Assembly: GCA_027391075.1 (NCBI GenBank) | Contig: DAHYHI010000135.1 | Location: 1-64,000 of the forward strand | Reading direction: 5' to 3' | Source: JAJZAM01 sp027391075 | GTDB lineage: Bacteria > Actinomycetota > Acidimicrobiia > Acidimicrobiales > Palsa-688 | Length of the DNA: 64,000 nt | Part shown: piece by piece, positions 7,514 to 15,292 of the stretch | Position numbering within the stretch: position 1 is the stretch's first letter | Layout: every line of letters begins with the position of its first letter | Made by a program: the position numbers and the translations under genes | Notes under the pieces: generated by a model | The model's database searches: none | Told to the model about the DNA's origin: nothing | Seen by the model: only the letters and a program-made list of their open reading frames with translations

Positions 7514-8809
7514 GTGACTACAAGCTCTTATGGCACGAGGTTTGACGTCGACGCGATCCGCTCGAAGTTTCCCGCTCTACGCGCGCATGTAGACGTGCCG
7601 GTGTACCTTGACGGGCCGGCTGGAACCCAAGTCCCTGACCATGTGATCTCACGGATGTTGCAGGCTCTGACTGACTACCGCGCAAACGTGAACGGAAGGT
7701 TTCCGACCTCTGCCAAGGCGACGATGGTCATCGACGAGGCCCGGTCAGCAGTTGCGGACCTTTTCAACGCGGCGTCGCCCGGACAGATCATCTTCGGTCC
7801 GAACATGACGTCCCTGACGTTCGGTATGTCACGAGCCCTAGCAGGAAGGTTCGGGCCTAGCGACGAGCTGGTGATCACCGGCATGCAGCACGACGGGAAC
7901 GTATCGCCATGGTTGCACATGGCGGAGGAGCGCGGGATGCCAGTCCACAGGGTGGACTTCGACCCAGCCACCTATGAGCTCGACCTAGAGCAGCTTGACC
8001 GGGTGCTATCTCCTGCGACAGCCCTGGTAGCGATCAACTATGCCAGCAATGTGCTGGGAACGATCACCGACGCCGGCGAGATATGCCGGCGTGCTGCAGC
8101 GTTCGGAGCTATCACCTACGTGGACGCCGTGCAGTACGCGCCGCACGCGCCCATCGACGTGCGCAGCCTCGGCTGCGACCTGCTTGTCGCGTCACCATAC
8201 AAGTTCTACGGCCCGCACCTTGGTGTCCTATATGGCCGTAAAGAGCTTCTCGAAGAGTTGCAACCTCCCCGCCTTCGCGTGGCTCCGAGCAACGTGCCGG
8301 ACCGGTTCGAGACTGGCGTCAAATCCCTTGAAGGTATCTCCGGCACGTTAGGGGCGATCGAATACTTGGAATGGGTTGGCGGCACTTTCGGCACCCCCAG
8401 TCCTGACCCAGACGGAACGCTCAGGCCCCGGACAAGAACTCTTCACTCGGCTTTTGCGGCGATGACCCAGTACGAGACGCCTCTGACCGCTGCACTTATC
8501 CAGGGCTTGCAGTCGCTAAAAGGTGTCAAAGTCCGCGGTATCACTGACGTGTCCGACTTCGAGCGTCGCGTGCCGACCGTGTCTATCTCCGTATCGGGGA
8601 TCGACAACGCTGCCCTTGCCAGCTACCTGGGCGAGCAGGGCATATACGTGTGGGAGGGACACGTATACGCACCCGACGTCATCGAACGGCTCGGCTTGGA
8701 GGGCAGCGGAGGAATCGTAAGGTTCGGCCTCACCCATTACAACACCATGCAGGAAGTCGACAGAGCCATCGCCGCGGTGGAGTCTTACCTGAACAAGTCC
8801 TCTATCTGA
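7514..8809 (+). CDS. class V aminotransferase, cysteine-desulfurase-like (SufS-related)
   Basis: The PLP-dependent fold-type I protein of about 431 residues starts GTRFDVDAIRSKFPALRA and has YLDGPAGTQVP near its N-terminus. The PLP-binding lysine lies in ASPYKFYGPHLGVLYG, with YVDAVQYAPHAPIDV ahead of it. It resembles the cysteine-desulfurase-like subgroup that lacks nearby Fe-S assembly partners, and none are encoded here. In this setting it may act on an amino acid released from the island's peptides rather than in Fe-S assembly (inference). The frame opens at 7439, inside the binding-protein gene; GTG 7514 or 7508 is the likelier start. Its end overlaps the convergent M20 gene by 8 bases. 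Confidence 0.85.
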   Translation: MTTSSYGTRFDVDAIRSKFPALRAHVDVPVYLDGPAGTQVPDHVISRMLQALTDYRANVNGRFPTSAKATMVIDEARSAVADLFNAASPGQIIFGPNMTSLTFGMSRALAGRFGPSDELVITGMQHDGNVSPWLHMAEERGMPVHRVDFDPATYELDLEQLDRVLSPATALVAINYASNVLGTITDAGEICRRAAAFGAITYVDAVQYAPHAPIDVRSLGCDLLVASPYKFYGPHLGVLYGRKELLEELQPPRLRVAPSNVPDRFETGVKSLEGISGTLGAIEYLEWVGGTFGTPSPDPDGTLRPRTRTLHSAFAAMTQYETPLTAALIQGLQSLKGVKVRGITDVSDFERRVPTVSISVSGIDNAALASYLGEQGIYVWEGHVYAPDVIERLGLEGSGGIVRFGLTHYNTMQEVDRAIAAVESYLNKSSI

Positions 8810-9905
8810 GGGCTGACGCCACGTCGGAGACAAGGGTTGAGACGAGCTGTGCCCGGGTTACCAGGGAGGCCGCCGACACCCACTCGTGAGGCGTGTGGGG
8901 GCCCTCTCCTATGCCGCCGAGCCCGTCGAGGGTGGGGATTCCGAGCGCAGCAGTGAAATTGCCGTCGGACCCACCGCCTACCGCTCTACCGGCGAGCTCC
9001 CCATGTCCGAGCCGTAACGCGACGAGCCTGGCCCGATCGGCGAGGGCAGTCGACGCTGAAGCCTCGAAAGGCGGTCTGTGGGAGCCAAGTTCGACAGAGC
9101 TAGACACTCCAGTCACGGCGGTGCTGGCTGTCTCAAGCCCCAGGCGAACTCGTCGAAGCTCGCCAGGCGACCACGCTCGCACGTCGAAGGTCACCGACGC
9201 TGAATCAGGCACTGTATTCACGGTGCTCCCAGCCGAAGCAAGGGTGGGTGTGACGGTGGTTTCGGCTTTCGAGTCGGTAAGGTCAGCGCCGGCCAGGGCT
9301 ATGTGGGCCATTCCCAGCAGAGCGTTCGCTCCACGACCGGGTTCGAGGCCTGCGTGTGACGCTCTCCCTGTCAGCTTTACAGTAAGGCGGGCGACGCCCT
9401 TGCGGGCGACCTTGAGGTCGCCGTCCGCGGAAGGTTCCAGCACCAGCACCGCCCGCCGGGCGGCAGCCGCCTGCTCGACAGCGTCGCGGCTCACCGTCGA
9501 ACCGACCTCCTCGTCGGCGGTAATCAGAAAGGATGCACCCCCGCTGGCGGCGGCCAGCGCGTGCAGACCTATTACCAGACCTGCCTTCATGTCGAGCGCG
9601 CCCGGCCCGTAGAGGCGGTCCCCGTCCAACCTCCACGGGTTGATCTCAAGCGACCCCAGCGGGTGTACCGTGTCGAGGTGGCCAAGAAGCAGAACGGGAG
9701 CCCTGGGGTCACCAATGTGCAATACCGGGAGGTCGCCCAGGTGGTGTCTGGCGTGGGGCAGGCCGAGCGACGAAGCGATGCTCTCGACGACGTCCGCGCA
9801 ACTCTCAAGGAGATCGGGTACCTTCGAGGGCGATTCGGCGCGCACCAGGGACTCCAAGTGCTCCACCATCATGTCCCGTTCCGCTTGGGGTTTGCCCCGG
9901 GTCAC
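8802..9905 (-). CDS. M20-family peptidase/deacylase (glutamate carboxypeptidase / ArgE type)
   Basis: The 367-residue protein carries the M20 di-metal site: LLLGHLDTVHP (His76, Asp78), GPGALDMKAG (bridging Asp105) and TADEEVGS (base Glu132, ligand Glu133). VGGGSDGNF and GEGPHTPHEW complete the site. The family includes carboxypeptidase G2, ArgE and N-acyl-L-amino-acid hydrolases. It is the last gene of the long minus-strand operon. Its ATG overlaps the stop of the racemase-like enolase gene by 4 bases (ATGA-type coupling). In a known Geobacillus pathway a GNAT, an N-succinylamino-acid racemase and an M20 L-desuccinylase together convert D- to L-amino acids; this gene would fill the third role (inference from context). 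Confidence 0.9.
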   Translation of the reverse strand: MTRGKPQAERDMMVEHLESLVRAESPSKVPDLLESCADVVESIASSLGLPHARHHLGDLPVLHIGDPRAPVLLLGHLDTVHPLGSLEINPWRLDGDRLYGPGALDMKAGLVIGLHALAAASGGASFLITADEEVGSTVSRDAVEQAAAARRAVLVLEPSADGDLKVARKGVARLTVKLTGRASHAGLEPGRGANALLGMAHIALAGADLTDSKAETTVTPTLASAGSTVNTVPDSASVTFDVRAWSPGELRRVRLGLETASTAVTGVSSSVELGSHRPPFEASASTALADRARLVALRLGHGELAGRAVGGGSDGNFTAALGIPTLDGLGGIGEGPHTPHEWVSAASLVTRAQLVSTLVSDVASALR

Positions 9906-11011
9906 CGGTTCACCTCTAGGTCATGCCTAATAGCCCGCAGATCCGCCAAGGCGCTCTGATCTACGCTAACTCCGAGGCCTGGTCCTCTGGGAACGGCAAG
10001 CTGCGAGCCTGTCATCACGAACGGTTCGGTGAGGTCGCGGTGGAAGTAACGATCGCTGGCCGAAAGGTCGGCGGGGTATACGAAGCCCGGAAGTGACGCG
10101 AGAGCGACGTTAGCGGCTCGTCCGACGCCACTCTCGAGCATTCCGCCGCACCAGACCGGTACGCCCCTTTCGACGCACAGGTTGTGCAGAGCCCGGCAGG
10201 CTAGGACACCGCCGAGTCTCCCTACTTTCAAGTTCATCACCGTGCACGCCTGAGCGGCAAGAGCTTGTTCAGCGGAACGTAACGAGACGACGGATTCGTC
10301 AAGGCATATCGGCGTGCGAAGTCGCCGCGTGAGGATAGCATGGCCGCCCAGGTCGTCGGCGGCGAAGGGCTGCTCGATCATGAGCAGCCCAAACTCGTCG
10401 AGCAGGCTGACATGGTCGAGATCGTCGAGCGTGTAGGCCGCGTTGGCATCGACTTGAAGTGCCAGGTCCGGGAATGCGGCTCGTACAGCAGCTACCGGCT
10501 CTACATCGAAGCCCGGTTCGATCTTCAGCTTTACCCTGCGGTAGCCGTCGTCCACGTAGCTTGAGACCAGATCGACCAGGGCTCCGACGGATTGTGTGAT
10601 CCCCACTGACACGCCGACGTCCACGTTGTCCCTGGTGCCGCCGAGATAATCGGCCAGGCTTACGCCACCAGCGCTGAGCTCAGCGTCGAGAATTGCCATC
10701 TCCAGGCCAGCTTTTGCGGCCGGGTATCCTTTGATCCGCGCCAGCGACGACTGAACCGACTCTGCGGTCAGTTCTGGAGCGGACAGAAGTGCCGGAACGG
10801 CGAAGCGTTCGATCACCAACATCGACGCGTCTACGAACTCTTCGTTGTAGTAAGGCTCAGGGTGAGCGGCGGCTTCGCCCCATCCTTCGGCTGCGTCAGT
10901 CTCGACGTGAACGAGGAGGATGTCTTTAACGGTCTGAGTGCCGAATGAGGTCCTGAACGGCCTGACGAGCGGCAGGCGGACACGTACCAGTTCAACCCGT
11001 TCAAGCATCAT
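9902..11011 (-). CDS. enolase-superfamily N-succinylamino-acid racemase / o-succinylbenzoate synthase
   Basis: The 369-residue protein belongs to the muconate-lactonizing subgroup, with all catalytic residues visible: VKLKI (Lys161 and Lys163), metal ligands Asp188 (QVDAN), Glu213 (MIEQP) and Asp238 (LDES), and the opposite-face base Lys262 (NLKVG). The family catalyses o-succinylbenzoate synthesis in menaquinone formation, racemisation of N-succinyl amino acids, or both. No other men genes are present. The neighbours are an acyltransferase (upstream, 4-base overlap) and an M20 deacylase (downstream, 4-base overlap), which favours the racemase role. Function cannot be settled from motifs alone, since the two activities share the same residues. 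Confidence 0.85.
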   Translation of the reverse strand: MMLERVELVRVRLPLVRPFRTSFGTQTVKDILLVHVETDAAEGWGEAAAHPEPYYNEEFVDASMLVIERFAVPALLSAPELTAESVQSSLARIKGYPAAKAGLEMAILDAELSAGGVSLADYLGGTRDNVDVGVSVGITQSVGALVDLVSSYVDDGYRRVKLKIEPGFDVEPVAAVRAAFPDLALQVDANAAYTLDDLDHVSLLDEFGLLMIEQPFAADDLGGHAILTRRLRTPICLDESVVSLRSAEQALAAQACTVMNLKVGRLGGVLACRALHNLCVERGVPVWCGGMLESGVGRAANVALASLPGFVYPADLSASDRYFHRDLTEPFVMTGSQLAVPRGPGLGVSVDQSALADLRAIRHDLEVNR

Positions 11012-11838
11012 CTGGTCTGTTCACCTATCAAGTAGCCATCCGAAGAGAAGCCTGTGATAGCCAAACCCGAGTCGACCGCTTCTGCGAGGGCAGAGCCGAC
11101 TGCTGTCCTCCACGCGTCGGCGAGGCCGCGGTCCGCTCTGCGCAGCCGCGCATAGTCTTCGGGGATGGGGATGACCGAGCCGGGTGCCGGCAGGTTTGGC
11201 GAACGGTGGGGGAGAGGTTCCGGGTCGATCAGGAAAGGTCCGGTCACCTCGTCACTGTCGTGAGTCGCCAGCGGCCTCGTCAGATCCCAGGTCACTTCGA
11301 GCCGGTCGGTGCGTTCTCCGCTGTTGAAGTTGTCCTCCCTCGGCCCGTAGCAGTCGGGCAGGAACGCTCGTACCTGGGCTCCCAGCAGCTGCAAGTTGAA
11401 CGCCGCGTTGGGTCGAAGAAGCGGATCGAAGGTCCATCTCATCTCCCTAACACCGTGTTGCAAACAGGCGAGCCGCTGGGCGAGCTTCAACGCCGATCCG
11501 ACGCCCGACCCCCGGGCTGCTTCCACAACCCCGACCTGGTGGGAGTGGAAGTGGATCCCTCCCTCCCAACCGAGGAACCCCAACGCGAACCCGACAGCCA
11601 GCCCGTCCCGTTCTGCGACCAGTAAAGGGGCTCCGGCGAGGACCATCCCCCGAAGAACGTTGCGGGGAACCACAACCGCCGGACCCCAGATCGCCTCCAT
11701 CAGATGACGGACCTCGTCTATCTCAGCCGGAGTGACCAGAGCGCGGATGGACACCCCGGCCCGCCCGGCCGAACCAACAAGATCGCAGAGCGCACCTTGT
11801 TCGGGATCCCCGGAGCGTCCCGCGGCTAGGTGCGTCAT
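11008..11838 (-). CDS. GNAT-family N-acyltransferase
   Basis: This 276-residue acyltransferase has an acetyl-CoA-binding-type core: PLLVAERDGLAVGFALGFLG, then HSHQVGVVEAARGSGVGSAL with the RGSGVG loop, then LKLAQRLACLQHGVREMRWT. The region FDPLLRPNAAFNLQLLGAQV is typical of a GNAT subgroup often found beside enolase-superfamily racemases. The start is ATG 11836-11838, overlapping the stop of the upstream hydrolase gene as ATGA. It is probably the N-succinyl or N-acyl donor step that precedes racemisation (inference from adjacency). The frame stays open upstream to 12132, but that part is antisense shadow of the hydrolase gene. Confidence 0.8.
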   Translation of the reverse strand: MTHLAAGRSGDPEQGALCDLVGSAGRAGVSIRALVTPAEIDEVRHLMEAIWGPAVVVPRNVLRGMVLAGAPLLVAERDGLAVGFALGFLGWEGGIHFHSHQVGVVEAARGSGVGSALKLAQRLACLQHGVREMRWTFDPLLRPNAAFNLQLLGAQVRAFLPDCYGPREDNFNSGERTDRLEVTWDLTRPLATHDSDEVTGPFLIDPEPLPHRSPNLPAPGSVIPIPEDYARLRRADRGLADAWRTAVGSALAEAVDSGLAITGFSSDGYLIGEQTR

Positions 11839-13217
11839 AGAGCCTTCGTGTAGCGAAGAATCTCGTTGCCTTCGACCAGTACCTTGATGACCGTTCCTCC
11901 TGCGAGCTCTTCCACCAGCATTGTAGAGCCGGTCTCGCTGTCGAGGAAGCGGTCCTCGCCGACGGGGATCAAGAAGGCCTTCCCGTAGGCTGTCGGACGG
12001 AACAGTCGCCGCCCGTCCCAGCCAACCTCGGCGGTCATGGAAAACGGCCCGTCGTAGTGACCTGCAAGCCGGGCCAGCTGGTTCGGGTTGAGTTCGCGCA
12101 CGGCGATCGGTTTGCGATCGAAGATAGACCACTCGTGGACTTCGTCGATCGCCCTCAGCACCTCGCCGATCAGGGTGTTGCCACCATTCCCGTTGGTCGC
12201 TATCACCACGCCGGAGTCTTTGCTCAGAAGTCCTTCGATCTGGCTGCAGAACCCGCGGTTGGTCCCGTTGTGGCGGAAGCGGCGTGCGGGTCCTATACCG
12301 AGTATCTCAGGGCCGAGGCCGTGCGGGCTGTTGGGGACGGGCGTCAACATCTCGCCGGTCGCGCCCGTGGACAGCACCGCCGGCGAGGAAGTTCCATCCC
12401 GCATCGCGAAAATCCCCTTGATGAGAAGTACCAGGTCGTCGACGGAAGCCCATAGGCCTCCCGCTGCCAGGGTGGGAAGTATGTTCGCTCCGCCGGGCAA
12501 CTCCTCCCCTGTGTCTATGTGGCCGTGGGCGGCATTCGTATAGCGCTGACGGTCGATTGGATGCTGAAAGTGGCTTGTGGTCATGCCGAGCGGCTCAAGG
12601 ACCAGCTCCTTCATGGCCGCGCTGTAGGGAAGTCCGGTCACGTCCTCCACGAGCACTTGGAGTATCGTCGTGCCGCCACCTGAGTAGTGGTACTCGGCGC
12701 CGGGGCGAGTCACGACCCGGACAGCCTCGCTTGCCGATACGGGGGCCCCGTCGAGGATCTCAACGACCGTCGGGATGACCGAGCCCGGCCGGTAGCCTTC
12801 GAAGCCGGACGTAGAGGTGCCGGCCGTGTGGGACAGAAGCCGGCGTGGTGTTACAGGTTCGTCCGACCAACGGTCGTCACGCGGAAGCTGCCAGCTCCTC
12901 AGTTGAAGGTTGACGTCGGCGTCGAGATCGATGAGTCCATGCTCGGCAAGGTTGAGCACTCCTAGGGCGTTGACGACTTTGGATATCGACGCCACTTGGA
13001 AGAGGGTGGCGGTGGTAACGGGTGGGCCCCCAAGGACTGTCGTGCCGTATCCAGCCGCCCAGACGACGCTGCCGTCCTCAATCACCGCCAACGCGCAGCC
13101 GGGCACCCCGTAGCGCGACATGCGATCCCGCAGTTCGTGGTGAAGGTCGGGCCATCCCGCTAGTGGAACTGCCTCAAGCAGTCCGTGTTCGACCCGGCTC
13201 TGCAGGTCAGTTCGCAT
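11835..13217 (-). CDS. serine beta-lactamase-fold hydrolase (class C / MlrB-like)
   Basis: The 460-residue enzyme has the penicillin-recognising triad of motifs: Ser77-x-x-Lys80 (VASISKV), Tyr178-Ser-Gly (YHYSGGG), and HNG at 316-318 in place of KTG (FRHNGTNRG). The C-terminal third forms an extra beta domain of the type seen in esterases and peptidases of this fold. There is no signal peptide, so it is probably cytoplasmic. Relatives include class C beta-lactamases, D-amino-acid amidases and MlrB, which cleaves linearised microcystin. Placement between a GNAT and a second hydrolase of the same fold points to peptide or amide substrates rather than antibiotic defence. Confidence 0.85.
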   Translation of the reverse strand: MRTDLQSRVEHGLLEAVPLAGWPDLHHELRDRMSRYGVPGCALAVIEDGSVVWAAGYGTTVLGGPPVTTATLFQVASISKVVNALGVLNLAEHGLIDLDADVNLQLRSWQLPRDDRWSDEPVTPRRLLSHTAGTSTSGFEGYRPGSVIPTVVEILDGAPVSASEAVRVVTRPGAEYHYSGGGTTILQVLVEDVTGLPYSAAMKELVLEPLGMTTSHFQHPIDRQRYTNAAHGHIDTGEELPGGANILPTLAAGGLWASVDDLVLLIKGIFAMRDGTSSPAVLSTGATGEMLTPVPNSPHGLGPEILGIGPARRFRHNGTNRGFCSQIEGLLSKDSGVVIATNGNGGNTLIGEVLRAIDEVHEWSIFDRKPIAVRELNPNQLARLAGHYDGPFSMTAEVGWDGRRLFRPTAYGKAFLIPVGEDRFLDSETGSTMLVEELAGGTVIKVLVEGNEILRYTKAL

Positions 13218-14283
13218 TTTCTGCTCCTAGAGGATCTCGCCGTGCGCTGAGAGAGGGCGCAGCCGACAGCAACGCTGAATCGACAGCGTCGATAGCTCTG
13301 CTGAAGAGCTGATCGGGACGGACAGCGGCCTGGTCAATCGTGCCTGTGACTGTCAGGCCGCTGTGCGGGTCCACGTGGAAGATGACGCCCCAGTGGCCGC
13401 GATGGCCTCGAAACAGCCGGCCACCGTATGTGCGGGCTTCCAACCCGAAGCTGTAGCCGACGAACCCCGGGCTGTGGCGCGAAGGGTCGAGGGTGCGAAA
13501 CTCGTAGTGTTGCATTTCTTGGAGCTGCGAAGGGCCGACTAGGGTTCCCTCGAACAGGGCCCGTCCGAAGCGAGCTAGATCCGCCGCAGTGGACACCAAG
13601 CCACCGCCGGCCCAGTCGGCCGACCCGTGGACGGGCATCACGTCGATAGGACCCTGGAATGCGTGGAGCAGTGTCGCCCCACGGTGGCTCTCGTAGCCTT
13701 CGAGATAGGTGTTGTGCATTCCTGTGGGATCTAGGATTCGAGACCTGTAGCTGTCGTGGAGAGCCCGTCCGTCGAGCTGCTCGATCACCAAGCCGAGCAG
13801 CACGTAACCCGTGTCACTGTACGCGTAGCCGTAGCCACCGTCGGGAGCGAAGTACGGTGAACCCCACTTTCGGGCGCCCTGCAGGAGCTCCTGCGGGCGC
13901 CAGGGTCTACCAGGATCGGACATCAATGCGTCAGTGAAGCCTGAGGATGTGGCGTAGTCGAAAAGTCCGCTGGAGTGGTTGAGAAGCTGGCGCAGGGTGA
14001 TCGACGTCCCGTAGGAAGTGCCCTCGAAAAGGTGCAGGCCGGCCAGGATCGCGGCGCTTTCCCCGTCCAAGTAAGCGATGGCCGGGTCGTCGGGGGCGCA
14101 GCGGCCCTCAGCGAAAAGCTGCAGCATCAGCGCTGCGGTGAAGGTCTTGGTGACGCTGGCGATTCGGAATGCGTCGCCGATGACCGCAGGCGTGCTGTCC
14201 TCACGGGATACGACACCAGCAGCAGTTTCGTGGGCGATCCCGGCGTCGGGTAGCTCGACCCGCAGAACGGTGTTGACCACCAA
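13207..14283 (-). CDS. second serine beta-lactamase-fold hydrolase (DD-peptidase/esterase-like)
   Basis: From GTG 14283 the product has 358 residues with Ser43-x-x-Lys46 (IASVTKTF), Tyr155-Ser-Asp (YAYSDTGY) and His294-Arg-Gly (RGHRGHWG). All three active-site motifs are present. It is shorter than its downstream neighbour and lacks the C-terminal beta domain. A likelier start lies 18 codons upstream: AAAGGAG is placed 7 bases before ATT (14335-14337) or 4 before CTG (14338-14340), and the added residues (IPDLATSLDEVAAAQLSDL) look like a genuine N-terminus. In that case the gene overlaps the asparaginase stop. The end overlaps the next hydrolase by 11 bases, so the two are coupled. Confidence 0.85.
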   Translation of the reverse strand: MVVNTVLRVELPDAGIAHETAAGVVSREDSTPAVIGDAFRIASVTKTFTAALMLQLFAEGRCAPDDPAIAYLDGESAAILAGLHLFEGTSYGTSITLRQLLNHSSGLFDYATSSGFTDALMSDPGRPWRPQELLQGARKWGSPYFAPDGGYGYAYSDTGYVLLGLVIEQLDGRALHDSYRSRILDPTGMHNTYLEGYESHRGATLLHAFQGPIDVMPVHGSADWAGGGLVSTAADLARFGRALFEGTLVGPSQLQEMQHYEFRTLDPSRHSPGFVGYSFGLEARTYGGRLFRGHRGHWGVIFHVDPHSGLTVTGTIDQAAVRPDQLFSRAIDAVDSALLSAAPSLSARRDPLGAENAN

Positions 14284-14329
14284 GTCGCTCAGCTGCGCGG
14301 CTGCTACCTCGTCGAGTGATGTGGCAAGG

Positions 14330-15292
14330 TCAGGAATCAGCTGCTCCTTTCAGGTAGCTTTCGAGAAGGGCCATTTGCCCTTGGCGGTTCGATGCGCTGC
14401 CCAGAGCAGCCATTAGAGCGAGGCGGGCTTTCATGGCAGAACGCCCCGCAGATCCGACAACCCCGAGGAAGTCCAGTCCTTCGTCGTTGAACCCCGTGGC
14501 GTACGGCCTTCCCGCTAGTACCACCGGGAGGCCCTCGTGGGCTAGTCGGTGGACGACTTCCCACAGTCCGCTGGGAAGGTTGAGGGCGCCGAAGACCTCG
14601 ATTACAAGGCCTCTGGAGCTGGCGGCGAACTGTGCGACAAGTTCCGGTTCCAGTTCCGGATAGGCGGCGAGCAGCCGAACTCCCCCTTTGAGGCACGTCG
14701 GGGTCTGCCAACAGCGCCTTAGCGGTTCGCCGAAGTCGGCTACAGGTTCGCCGACGCGACCGAGGCGGGGCCCCGGGACCGACACGAAGGCGTCCAATCG
14801 GGTGGCGTCGACCTTGGCGAGCTCGGCGGCACGGTGGATCGCCCCGTTTAGAACGGCTACGACACCGTGACGTGCGATGTCCGGCTCGCCGGCAAGTGCG
14901 ATGGCGGCTGCAAGGTTGGCCTTGCCGTCCGAGTCCTGTGCGGAGTGCGGGCGCATCGCACCGGTGAAAACTACCGGTGCCCGCAGATCGGGCCCTAGAA
15001 ACAGGTCGGCCAGGTAAGCGGTCTGCTCCATCGTGTCGGTACCGTGGGTGACCACAACGCCGTCTGCTCCGGCCCCCAGAGCATCCTCGACGGCCCGGAC
15101 TATCTCCAGCATCTTCGGGGGTCTAAGGCTGGCGGAGTCCCCGGTCGCTGCGTCTTGCACCGAAACCGGTACCCGAAGTTCTCCCAGTTCAGCGACTAGG
15201 TCCCCGCCACTCAGCTCGGCCCACTTGGTGCCGTCGAAGTGGGAGCTGATCGTCCCACCTGTTGCGACAACGTGAATTCTGCCTGTTCTCAT
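14330..15292 (-). CDS. L-asparaginase (type I/II fold)
   Basis: The 320-residue amidohydrolase has VVATGGTISSH with the nucleophilic Thr (about residue 14), VTHGTDTMEQTA with the second triad Thr85-Asp86, and AAELAKVDATRLDAF with Lys160 completing the second triad. It hydrolyses L-asparagine to aspartate and ammonia; homologues also accept glutamine or beta-aspartyl or D-amides. There is no signal peptide. ATG 15292 overlaps the stop of the upstream M81 peptidase gene, and its end overlaps the proposed start of the next hydrolase. Its presence in a peptide-degradation operon suggests use of side-chain amide nitrogen. Confidence 0.9.
   Translation of the reverse strand: MRTGRIHVVATGGTISSHFDGTKWAELSGGDLVAELGELRVPVSVQDAATGDSASLRPPKMLEIVRAVEDALGAGADGVVVTHGTDTMEQTAYLADLFLGPDLRAPVVFTGAMRPHSAQDSDGKANLAAAIALAGEPDIARHGVVAVLNGAIHRAAELAKVDATRLDAFVSVPGPRLGRVGEPVADFGEPLRRCWQTPTCLKGGVRLLAAYPELEPELVAQFAASSRGLVIEVFGALNLPSGLWEVVHRLAHEGLPVVLAGRPYATGFNDEGLDFLGVVGSAGRSAMKARLALMAALGSASNRQGQMALLESYLKGAADS

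Noticed and set aside
11835..14283. Antibiotic-resistance beta-lactamases
   Set aside because: Both lack signal peptides and the KTG motif (HNG and HRG instead), and sit in a catabolic operon; peptidase, amidase or esterase activity is more likely.
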